Source: Oscheius sp. JU75 (taxonomy: Eukaryota > Nematoda > Chromadorea > Rhabditida > Rhabditidae). From it: a stretch of DNA of 64,000 bases. The notes beneath the pieces were generated by a model that was not told the origin of the DNA, searched no databases, and was given only the letters and a program-made list of their open reading frames with translations. Below, one piece after another: positions 12,400-22,170 of the stretch. Location: positions 9,424,001 to 9,488,000 of the forward strand of contig JASJZC010000007.1 of the NCBI GenBank assembly GCA_037178855.1, in the 5' to 3' direction. Numbering within the stretch: the first letter of the stretch is position 1; each line of letters opens with the position of its first letter. Both the position numbers and the translations under genes were made by a program.

Positions 12400-14316
12400 T
12401 TAGTCAAAAAAGTCATCAGAATCACTCTCTTCCTTCTTCGAAGAGCCTCCAGTGTATCCAGCGAACATTGGTTTAGTCGAAGATGATGGTCCCTTGTTGA
12501 GATATTGCGATAATGAACCAAGAACAAGTTGTGGCTCGGAGGGTCTGGAAATAGTCTATGTCAATGTTTTCTAACAAACTTTGGCTGAGAAGGAGTAGCA
12601 GCTACAGCAGGTCGAGTCATTTGAATATCCTCACTATCATCAGAATCATTCCTGTTCAGAAGTCCCATGATTCTCGAGTAAGCATTCGCTTGTTCTGGCT
12701 CTGAAAGTCAAACAACTATCAGGGTCTCTGCAGCTCTAAATTTAACAAAAAAGGTCAGGTAGGAAGCGGTATAGCGATTGAAGGAAACCACTAGGAGTTT
12801 TCTGATGTGTTTGTGGATTTTCACTAACTCGAAGGGATAGCTAACGTTGACTTAAACAGAGTTTGACGGATCACATTGGAGATTAGAGAACATGTATAGA
12901 GTCATGAGAGAACGGATACAACTTAGAGAGACCAAGTGATATCTTAGTGAGAGAATAGATGACTGTACAAGCAACCTTTTGGAGCAGCAACCGTCGAAGA
13001 ATTTGGCATAGTTGGTACAGGAGCTGTAACAACTGGTACCGGCTTATTGTCAGCAAACTGAATTCTTGCTTGTGAAACAGCAGTTGCTTCCGCTGCCATT
13101 GGTATCTCAACTGGGGTCTCCTCCTTTACCGGTTCTTCTACTCTAGGCCGCTCTATTGTATCCGTTACTGATGGCAGAACACCACTTCTGATATCTGAAA
13201 AATATAAATATAATACTACAGCTGTGGATATGCCTATGATCAACTTCTCTCTAGCTTCAAGTCTTTTCATTTCTTCGATTCTCTCCATGGTTGGTGTTGA
13301 AGGAGGTTCAAGTAAACTGAATGTCATGTCAGCGAGTCTCTTTCTGACTCCGTCCAGGGACGGAACTTCTTCCTCTGAATACGTTATATTAAGCTCTAAA
13401 ACATGACAATGCCTTCATAATACTCGTCCCCCATTCTGACAGAGCGACTTCGAAAGTAGTCTTCAGTAGACATATTCATTCTGGCGTCCCGTAGCAGTCG
13501 AAGTTGCTGTGACATTATTCCCAGTCTTTCTCGTGTCCTCGCGAAGTCGGATTCGAGGAATGGTCCCCTAGAAATACATTTATGTGAAGATGAGCAATAT
13601 CAGTCTCACAAGCCAGATTATTTCCCTTATTCGGCCTTCTTACTCATTCGGTCATAGGAAAGAGATTGTGTTGCTGCCGCCACAACATTTAAACATGGTC
13701 GCCTCCCGTAGTATCGGCAGCAAAGGACGAATTCTAACCCAGATCGTCTTGGTAGCTAGACAAACCCTCACCCGTACTGTTTTCTGCAGTAATGGGAAGT
13801 TTGGCCCCTACTGTCCATGAAGTCGGAACACTTCACACTCATTCCGTCAATGAAGCAATGCTCGTACCTGTAGCGACACGGCAGTTGAACAAGGTCTCAC
13901 CCCGTATCCATTTAGCCTGGGGCCCTCATTAAAACTTAAAAACCCTTACCTTCTAGGTATCTCACTATAAAATTGAGCAGGTGGTGGAGCTGGCCGTATA
14001 ATCGGATGTCTAAAGCCTTCCCAATGATAAGAAGAAGTGGCCAGATGACCGAGGAGGTGGTCATCTCGATTCTGAATATTATTTCCTCAGTATCAGAATA
14101 GAAATTTACCATTCTTTTATGATAACTTGGCAGAGAAGGCTTCCAGGCTGGATATTTCCCTCGAAGGTAGTCGACATATGAGTTCTGGAATCGTGCTTAA
14201 CCGCCACAAATGAATCCTACCCTCGCAGACTTTGCATTTTTCAGTCTCCTTTCGAGAACACTGATCCTTGACTCGATTTCAGTTAAAGCAGAATGCTGGG
14301 AACGATTCGGATTCAT
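12400..14316 (-). CDS. Unidentified coiled-coil protein with acidic C terminus
   Basis: Well-supported exons: 14221-14316 (start), 14110-14184, 13950-14071, 13567 down to about 13430, a middle block of about 12976-13398, 12580-12700 and 12400-12544 (TAA). The first four and the last three join in phase. Two joints are unresolved: near 13400-13440, where the exon-4 frame meets a TAG, and near 13194-13245, where a T-rich intron-like stretch followed by TTTTTCAG would change the frame if removed. The N terminus is a helical segment (ESRISVLERRLKNAKSAR), then a Pro-rich part, further charged helices (TRERLGIMSQQLRLLRDAR, MERIEEMKRLEAREK), a Pro/Val/Glu-rich linker and a Ser/Asp-rich tail ending in SDDFFD. 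I do not recognise the family. Its start lies about 2.1 kb upstream of the USP39 start on the same strand. Confidence 0.7.
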
Positions 14317-14319
14317 AAT

Positions 14320-14737
14320 ATGGGAGAAAAGGTAATAAGGAGGGTCAGAAAGGCACACGTGGTGTGGCCATAGCAACCGGGAATGCAGTTGTTTCTAGGA
14401 TACTCGGCAAGTCGAACAGCTCATAAGCATGGAAAAGGGTCGTAGTATCAGTTTGATCATATTTAAAACTGAAGCAGGAAGAAATTTCCATCGGTCTCAC
14501 TTGGGGGATAAGCTTACAAACAAAAAGGGCAACTTTCAGACATGTATTCGATTCAGGGACCCATTGGAACAGACCAAAGCCTTTTTTGCAAAAAAAAAAA
14601 AATTCAGCTGCAACAAACACGGGCAGCTTCACTTATTCATTTTATTCCCTTTTGTGAATCTGCAATAGAAAAACAGAGATACTGCTTTCTACTTTTGAAC
14701 CTCAATGTTTGCGACGGCGCAAAGAGACATTCTTTTG
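14320..14737. other. Intergenic, nothing recognised
   Basis: Short overlapping ORFs exist on both strands around 14345-14760, but they lack splice context or family motifs. A poly-A run lies at about 14587-14600. Confidence 0.5.
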
Positions 14738-14965
14738 TTACGACCGATGAAACCTCTTGACAGCGAAAACTAGAGTAAGTCCCTCCTTCTCCATTTGTCT
14801 GTAGTTGCTCTCAGCATCATGAGTGAGCGGCAAGGGTAGTAGACGGCCTTTTCGGTACCATCTGGGATGAAAAAGGATAGCACCGATATCATAGTTACTG
14901 GCATCCGCGCAACAATGATAGGTCGTTGTGGGCCAGATGATAAAAGAATACAAGGGTAAAAACAC
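14738..14965 (-). pseudogene. Ty3/Gypsy-type RNase H fragment
   Basis: The reading contains CADASNYDIGAILF, then AESNYRQMEKEGLTLVFAVKRFH. These are the signature segments of the RNase H domain that follows reverse transcriptase in Gypsy-like LTR retrotransposons (usual form DASxxGxGAVL...NYSxxEKEALAxVFAxKKF). The middle is garbled by a probable frameshift, and no reverse transcriptase, integrase or LTR was found around it. It is a dead fragment. Confidence 0.75.
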
Positions 14966-15399
14966 ATGACAAATGACTAAAAAGGAAAAAAATCATTTTG
15001 AACTAGTTCAAAACAGTTTTGAACTGCCATAAAACACTTTGAACTGCAACATATGTACTGAACGGGTAAAACTGCCCAGAAGACTGACGAGCCAACTTTT
15101 GGCCAGGGACCCTAAGTGCAGGTGGACCGTAATGCGCGAATCTTCTCGAATTCTGACATGTTGTTTCAAAACATTTCAAACAACTATCGTGACCCTATCA
15201 AAAAATCGAGAAAGAGTTAATTATAAGGCTTTTGGAAATTTGCGAAAGCTACCTCAAAGACATCTGAGACTAGTTGTGATTGAAACACTTCCCAGTTTCA
15301 AGCACCAACATTCTGCATAGACTCTCCTTTTGCTTTTGCGACGAGAAGGGTAGATGTTTTGCCCAGTTTTTTTTTCACAAACTCACTCAAGTTTTTCAC

Positions 15400-15600
15400 C
15401 ATGATGACTTGCTCCAACCGCTGAAATATGTTGTAGTTGTAGCGAATGTTCTGCTCTACAAGTCTACAGAGCATTAAAATGCCGAAAGTGCTCTGATTTA
15501 CCCAAAAAATAAGTCAGAAGACGCTAACCTTCAGTTCACAGCATGATATCCCATTAGCTTGAAATTTTGTCTGTTTTTGGACACAGACCAACATTTTTGA
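15400..15600 (+). repeat. Degenerate dispersed repeat, copy A
   Basis: The part around 15478-15550 (CGAAAGTGCT...GTCAGAAG...TTCAGTTC-CAGC) resembles 18315-18385 in the same orientation. Identity is moderate. Type unknown. Confidence 0.45.
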
Positions 15601-15989
15601 AGCGGTGAGCAAAAATTATCTTTTGTTTCATTCTCAAAACTCCTCGAGAACTGTCCCGCGGCTCATTCACGCAGTTCAACATCGAGAGCAATTCAGCTGA
15701 GAGAGTCCACATCGATCGAAGGCCACAAATCGATGAAGCCCCGGCGATTGCCTGTCGATTGCGCTCTCCTATTTCATTGGCTCCATGAAAACATTCGGCC
15801 TCCCCCCAAACTGATTCACTCCCCGAACATTAGCCTTATTTTCCATAAAACTTGTTGATTTCTTCGCATAGAAGCTGAATTTGACATTCAGAATCAGAAT
15901 GACGACCAAGGAGGGAAAAGGTAACATGTTCAATCCGATCACTGTGGAGGTTTGATGTTCGAGCAACTAAGCGAAATACGTAGTTACAG

Positions 15990-16468
15990 ATCAAGCAGGG
16001 GAGCCCTCTCGTTTTCTCCGGCAGCAATGTTGACGACCAGCTGTTAAAAAAACTGTTCCCAAACAAGCGCAAACACCAGCTACCCTGCTGTTCTCAGCCC
16101 TTCCAAAAGAAGACACGAGAGAATGTTCATCATTCATCGATGACTGATCAAACTTTCAAGAACCCTAATAACGCACAAGGTAACAATTATTAAGACTTGT
16201 TTAATGCCTGATTTAGACTACATAAGCAAGTTGGATGCTGCATATTTTGGAAGTAACAAGACTGTGCATACAGCTGTCGCCAATGGAGTACATTGCAATG
16301 ATACAGAGTTTAAGAAAATGTACTCTAGTACGTACTTTTTGAAGAGAGAAGCCTTGGAAGTCCAGATTCAAAGGGTAAGCAGAAACAAACCAGAAATATA
16401 CCGTGTTCTTGCAGGACCGCGCAATGACACTATTCTACGAGAAGAAGTTGGAGCTACTAAAGCAGTAA
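15990..16468 (+). CDS. Small unidentified protein, 5' end unresolved
   Basis: Three exons (15990-16179, 16217-16374, 16415-16468, TAA) have consensus GT and AG ends and phases that close exactly, giving 134 codons. The exon before 15990 is missing: the nearest ATG exon (ATG at about 15899, donor about 15921) would join in the wrong phase and meet a TGA. The protein is polar, with a Lys/Cys-rich part (KLFPNKRKHQLPCC), DYISKLDAAYFGSNK, and a helical end (KREALEVQIQRDRAM...KKLELLKQ). The other strand of 15836-16072 is also open, with a Cys-containing reading, so the strand of the first exon is not certain. No family was recognised. Confidence 0.5.
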
Positions 16469-16893
16469 TCAGTGTGTGACAACAAGTGATCTCATGAGAC
16501 GTATTTTCTATGGTCATACAGGCGACATAAAGTTTTCAGACAAAATAAGCTGTGCAAGATGGTTCGAAGCTGTGGTTTCCGTCACTTTATGTTGTTTTGG
16601 TCGGTTCTCGTGTTCGTTCTACCATGTAAGATCCAATATACAAACAAACAGTATCGGGCTGAATCGGATCGCCTCGAGGCTCCGCTGCTTGGAACACGAC
16701 GCGGCTGAAGAGAAAAAGGAGAAAGAATGAACACGCTTGTTGGGGATCCCTCATCTAAACAAATGACGAAAAGATGTGTTCCAATGGCAAGCATAATTGC
16801 ACAAGGCTCGTTGTTCTTTTTGTGAGTCTATGTGGTCAGCTGGTCAGTCTGTCCAATAAATGCCTCCCCTCTGTCGAGACTTTCCATCTCAAA
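16469..16893. other. Intergenic region upstream of the astacin
   Basis: No credible exon or family motif. It presumably holds the astacin promoter, but no specific element stands out. Confidence 0.5.
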
Positions 16894-18101
16894 ATGACTT
16901 CTCTTCTCCTCTTCATTTTCCCATTTGTCAGTTCTCGACCATCATCCTGGGAAATAAACCTTGGTAGTAATGGAACACTGTACGGAGATATGAGTACGTC
17001 TGCAGACTTTGTCTTCTTGAGCATTAAACTGCTTTCAGTCTTGACACCCAGACAACTATCTCGATATGCGCATTCGGGACAAACGATCAGACATACGTAT
17101 AGGAAAGAGTCGAGTCTCAACAGATGGTCTAACAACATTGTGCCTTTTACTCTGAGCAATCGCTACTCTCCCAGCCAGTTTGTTCACTCGACATTCTTAA
17201 AGAAATAGACCTTTTCCAGAGCAAGTCTTCTAAGGAATTCCTTAAAAGCACTCGAACAGTTTTCATGTTTCCGTTTTGTCGAAAGACGCTTGGAAAGAGA
17301 CTATCTGTACATCGATAGACTCGACGGATGTTACTCCTATGTGGGAAGAACTGGAGGAAGACAACTACTTAGTTTGGCAGCCGACTGTCTGGCTGATTAC
17401 ATTATCTTCCACGAGGTAGATTTTCGGTATTCGAGCAGAATCTAGTTACAGATTATGCACGCGCTCGGGTTCGAGCATGAACATCAAAGGCCCGATAGAG
17501 ACTCTTTTATCAAAGTGGAATATCAAAATGTGCAGCCTGGGCAAATGGTCAACTTCGAGAAGGTTCTACCAAACGAGGTAGACTATCCTGATCGATACGA
17601 CTACAAGTCTATCATGCACTACGACGGATTCGCCTTTGGAAAAATTGAATTTGGACGACGTCTGGCCACAATGGTTCCTCTTCGAAAAGACATCACACTG
17701 TTGGACAACATGCAATTGAGCAGTACAGACATTGCCAAGTTGAACAGGCTGGGCAAGTGCTCAAACAGAGCGAGCCAGCCAGAATGCAAAGACAATCCTG
17801 TGAGTGTATCAGGACAACTAAAAGTACTGAATAGTTCAGATGGTCAACTGTAGACAGATGACTGCTCAGTGTGGATTGGAAAGTTACAGACAAATTATGG
17901 ACAGTCAGTGCCCAATGACTTGTGGTCGTTGTGTCCAAAGGAGAGACTGTGCTGACCTTGTAGTTGAAGTTTTAAGTACATTTCAATACATATGTTTAGG
18001 ACAGTCGTTGTTCCGTGTACGCATCAAATGGTTTCTGTACAAACAATCATTATGGAGATGAGCCAAGAATACGATGTCCCAGAGCTTGTGGACTTTGTTA
18101 A
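16894..18101 (+). CDS. Astacin (M12A) zinc metalloprotease with two ShKT domains
   Basis: A secreted endopeptidase of the nematode NAS type. Exons 16894-16993, 17039-17177, 17220-17415, 17452-17799, 17840-17959 and 18000-18101 close in phase (334 aa, TAA). The N terminus MTSLLLFIFPFVSS is a signal peptide, followed by a short propeptide. The zinc signature HEIMHALGFEHEHQR begins at about residue 144 (ligands H144, H148, H154) and is interrupted in the gene by intron 3 after HE. The Met-turn SIMHY follows in exon 4. The catalytic domain is followed directly by two six-Cys ShKT modules, the first split over exons 4-5 (CKDN...CPMTCGRC), the second over exons 5-6 (CADL...CPRACGLC). There is no EGF, CUB or TSP domain. 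ShKT modules are thought to serve protein interaction. Confidence 0.93.
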
Positions 18102-18806
18102 TCTTGTTTTTGTATAAAATGGCTACAACTTCACAGAACGTCACTTAGCGATTTCAGCGTTTCTTCAGGGTGAATAACTTGAGTAAAGTTTATGACGAAA
18201 ACAAAGCATATCTCTACCACAATTCTGTAACCCAGAATTACATTTTCCAGCTTTGTGATGTTTTGCAAAATTGTAGTTTTTGATCAATTCTACAACTTTG
18301 CAAAATATTGCAAATCTCGAAAGTGCTTTGATTAATCTGCTAAATTGGTCAGAAGTCCAGGCTTCCAGTTCCCAGCGTATAGAGCAAGTAGCTTTGAACT
18401 TCACAACAGATATACCATGAAACCGCGATTGCGGTCTGATAGCAGCAACCTTGTTTAGATAAAACTTCAGTATCTAGAGTCAAACTTGTTTACAGCCGTA
18501 ACAGACGTTTTTCTCGTCCAAGCGGCCTAGTGATATCGTGAAGGGTGTACTGTGAAAATATTCCTCTGTGGAACGTGACGGTTGTATTACTCCTAAAAGC
18601 ACATTATGCACCACTTCATTCAAAAAACAGACACAGATTAAAACATTAGAAATCAGATGTATCGTTATGCTGGAGAAGGAAGGAATTCATAAGCAGGCAG
18701 TAGAACAACTCTCGGTGGCTGGCTATTGTTCATCTAGCGGTCTGCCCTGCAATAAACAAACTTGTCACTTGTCATAGCTGTCACTTTATAGCCCGACATG
18801 TCACGG
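18102..18806. other. Intergenic; holds dispersed-repeat copy B
   Basis: Around 18315-18385 lies a copy of the repeat seen near 15478-15550. The remainder (two convergent gene ends) shows no exon or motif. Confidence 0.45.
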
Positions 18807-19319
18807 CTAATCGTTTGAATCTTTAAAAGATCCTAAGCTTACATATAGCTTGAGATAGTCTTGTGATCCCCTGATCGGTGCTGGTTTCCGACCTAGAGCT
18901 ACGTCGATACGGAACTCTTTGTGCCACTTTCCATTTCGCATCCACATCAAAGGATCGGGACCTGTCCACAGAGGACAGTCATCCCGCCGCTCAAGCCCTA
19001 TAACTTTTTCATGAAACTAAGATTTAATACAGAGCTACATCTATTCTGATAGTAGTAGATCTGTACAATCTCTTCCATGTACGAATCCTCCGTCAGAGAG
19101 AAGACAATCTCGCGACACGATGGACAATGGAAAGATTTGAAGAGCCAGGTCTTGATGCACGTCTCGCAGAACTTGTGTAGACAATTTGTACTAAATATCA
19201 AATCGAATTGTAGCAGTAAGGAATATATACCTGACGATTGGAGTTCGCAGAAGGTCCAGGCAGATGGCACACTTCAGCGTCTCGCTAAAACGGTCTTGGA
19301 TTTTCTGATAGGCCTCCAT
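18807..19319 (-). CDS. RING-finger protein, probable E3 ubiquitin ligase
   Basis: Exons 19231-19319, 19039-19190 and 18807-18997 close in phase and give 143 aa (TAG). Just upstream of the ATG is TTTCAG, which fits a trans-splice acceptor. Residues about 16-58 form a C3HC4 RING: CAIC, then TNCLHKFCETC, then CPSC, so all eight zinc ligands are present. The remaining 80 residues (LERRDDCPLW, FRIDVALGRKPAPIRG, DYLKLYV) match nothing I can name. A read-through of the second intron would give a shorter 93-aa product; the spliced version has better codon structure. It probably binds an E2 enzyme, but its substrate cannot be told from the sequence. Confidence 0.85.
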
Positions 19320-20489
19320 ATGATCTGAAACGGGTTGTGGTAGACTATATATTCTTTAAAGATGGATGAATCACAAAAAGTATGCCAAAACAAAAGATTG
19401 TAATAAACTGGAGACATTTAGTCACACATCGAGAGATTGAAAACTGAAATAGGGAAAAAGGTGAATTAGACGCTAGATTATAAAGACGCGCGCTTTTGGA
19501 GACAATGAATCTATATCGAATTTTTAGGTGTTCCACAAAGGAAATGGGGCAGAATACGACAACAGTAGAAAAAAAACCCAGCTCAATGAGATCAGCATAA
19601 ACAACGCCACGGGAACACGTCGATTTCGTAGTAACTTGAATTGAACTGGAAGTCTGCGAATTTTTTTCAGGTAAGTTGAAGCTTTCTCGGCCTTGTGAAG
19701 TTCTGCAACCTTGTAGGGCATGTCGAGGGCTACGACTTTTTAGATTACTGTAAACCTGGAGAGTGCAAACTTGGGTCTCAAAAGTTAAAGAGTAGAAGTT
19801 TGCCTTTTGTAATCAACTTCAGTCAAGTGTTTCCCATCAAAAACTCGCCTCATTTTCTATACGCATACCCCGTACTACCGTAATTATGTTCATTGATACC
19901 TCGATAGATGAGAACGCACCATTGTGCGGCGATCTTTGAAAAGAGAACTTTTCGCGGCGGCCATCCATTTGCGGTCATGACGTCTTCATAAAACGACGCC
20001 GTGGTGGTGGCGGCTGGCCGTTTGTCGTCGCCTGTCCGTATCGCGCCCATTTCTGTCTAAATCACCGCTCTCGCGACTGTTTTGAAACGATTTAATTTAT
20101 AACGGTGAAGCGGCGCCTTTGAACTCGGCTGCATGGCCGAAATGAAAGAAGAGGGGGAGAGGAACGGATAGCGATGAGGATAAGAGATGTCTATCATGGG
20201 AAAACTTTATAGTTTCGGTTATTACAGTAACCTGATTACTATCTACTACCGCCATCGTTCTGTAATTCTGTCCTTATCAGCATATGGAATGGCCGGAAGT
20301 TTTCGATCCAGTTTGGAGGAGGAACAGCCGTAGTCTCGCGTCACCGTTATCATAAAAAACCTTTGCGGTGAAGTTTATATTTAGCGCACCACAGCTGCAT
20401 CTGAAGTGGTTGCTCTTGTTGGCAACAGTCGACTCCCCGTCTTCAGAGGACCCCTTTCATCTCGCCGCCCTCAGTCAGTGCCTACACCC
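19320..20489. other. Divergent intergenic region
   Basis: It separates the RING gene (-) from the SGNH gene (+) and presumably holds both promoters. 19900-20170 is GC/CpG-rich relative to its surroundings and contains a 66-codon open frame on the minus strand (19850-20050) that I do not accept as a gene. No recognisable element was found. Confidence 0.45.
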
Positions 20490-21898
20490 ATGCTGGACCT
20501 CTCCGCCGCGTTCTTCTTCTTTCAACTTTTCTACAACCTTCCTTCATTCACCTACTTCATATGGAACTCATCGGTAGTGGCTAACAGCCATCTCCCTATC
20601 ATCTACTTTCCAGATTGAAGCAGACATCCCTCGTATCCCGATCCTGTACCAGCCTCTCCAAGTAACCAACCTGAAGATGGTCAATTCTGCCCCCGATCTA
20701 GAGCTCTACGCAAGGATCACTGTCTGTCAGACAAACTTCTCAGAATCTGTCACTTACAACTGGAAGATCCTGCCAGACGAGGGACACGGATACCAGAGTC
20801 CCTCTCTCAACTGCTCCTTTGTCTTCCAGATAACCCACTATGTCAGTCTGTCAGGATATCCATGACAGCCTAGTTCAGAGCTCTTTGCGGATCGAAATCG
20901 AGGTGCAAGCTCAGAATGGGGCGATTCTTGCTCGAGGTGACAGACATATTCAGCTGGAGAAGACTTGGATAGCTGTTTTGGGAGACTCGTTTGTCTCAGG
21001 AGAAGGCAATCCAGAGGAAACTAGTCCAGCCGTGCTGTGGCAGAATGGTACATATCGCCTGTTCCAATATGTACTCTTATTTTAGAAGAATGCCACAGGT
21101 CACGGAAATCTTTTGGGTACCAAGTTGCCAACAAACTGGCAGTTCAATCACCGAACAAGACCTTTCAACTCTCGTTCCTGGCCTGCAGCGGCGCCAGTAC
21201 AAACGAATTGACTGATGGCTACCGCTCTCAGTTGGCGAGAATAGAACGAATTTCTTCTGAAGGGTATATTGGGTCTCTGACAAAAACTTTTGTTTTCAGA
21301 AAACGAGGTCCGAATATTGTAATCTTGACCATTGGAGCCAATGACATAGGCTTCTCCGACCTCCTGCAAGCCTTATCTCATCGCTTTCTCACTCTTGGTT
21401 ACTTCGAGTCACGGTAAGAACAATTTTTGCCATATTATTAATTAGTTCAGATTTCTGGACCTCTCTTTCCAATTAGATAGAGTAGCCAGTCGGTTAAGTT
21501 CAATGAATGTTGGAAAAGTTGTCCTATCCCTGTACTATGATATTACGAGGAATGAGAATGGGGAAGTTGACGCCTCTTGTGGAGCCTTTGGAAAAGTAGG
21601 GTACCACCAAAAATAGCAAAATTGTCTTTAGGTGAAAAGCATAAATCTGGCCCAGGCTGAGAAGAAGTTCTTCAAGAAGCTCAACGATCTTCTGAAAAGG
21701 AAAGCAGAGCGACATGGTTGGATAGTCGTGGACAGTATACCGGCCTTGTTCTCCACTCGAGGTGTCTGTTCCTCTCGAAGTCTTGTCTACTCTCCTGAAG
21801 AATCTGTGAGAAAGATGTTCTCTGTCAGAGGATCCTTCCATCCGACTGAAGAAGGACACAGACTCGTGGCGGAGGAACTTCTCAAGCTCATTCATTGA
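20490..21898 (+). CDS. SGNH/GDSL-type hydrolase, secreted or membrane-anchored
   Basis: Exons 20490-20573, 20614-20841, 20879-21047, 21086-21263, 21300-21413, 21451-21595 and 21632-21898 close in phase (394 aa, TGA). The first exon is a hydrophobic leader rich in Phe/Leu. A domain of about 110 residues follows with paired Cys and no name. The SGNH fold then begins. Block I is GDSFVSGEGNP (nucleophile Ser), block III is TIGANDIGFSD (Gly and Asn of the oxyanion hole), and block V is FHPTEEGHRL (catalytic His with Asp/Glu partner upstream). All catalytic blocks are present, so an ester- or acyl-hydrolase is expected; the substrate is unknown. For exon 6 the acceptor TTCAG at 21450 was used, because the TTAG five bases earlier leads to a stop. 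An AATAAA lies at about 21964. Confidence 0.9.
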
Positions 21899-22170
21899 CC
21901 CCCAGCTGGTTGCTTTATCTGTGATGATCCCAGTACCGGTGCCCTCTCAAAGATTGATCTCGAATAAACTTTTATGATATGACAGACAAGGCACCTGGAA
22001 CAAATCGGTGATATCACGTTGGATTAAAGTCAGGATTGAGATAAGAAGAAGAAAATGAGAAATGAGCACACAAAAAGTAGTCACCGAGAGAATTATTAAA
22101 TTATGTACAAAGACATATTATGCAAGCTTCAGTTTCGGGGGAAGAAGAAGGGGATTTGATGGCGAGAGAC
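21899..22170. other. Convergent 3' region
   Basis: It carries the SGNH polyadenylation signal (about 21964) and the 3' end of the innexin on the other strand. Nothing else was seen. Confidence 0.5.

Noticed and set aside
13584-13820. 78-codon plus ORF inside an intron of the coiled-coil gene
   Set aside because: No motif; sits entirely in an intron whose flanking exons join in phase.
19850-20050. Minus-strand 66-codon ORF in GC-rich sequence
   Set aside because: GC-rich DNA has few stops; no homology or splice support. More likely promoter-proximal sequence.
20406-20618. Alternative start frames for the SGNH gene
   Set aside because: Only the ATG at 20490 gives a hydrophobic leader that splices in phase to exon 2.
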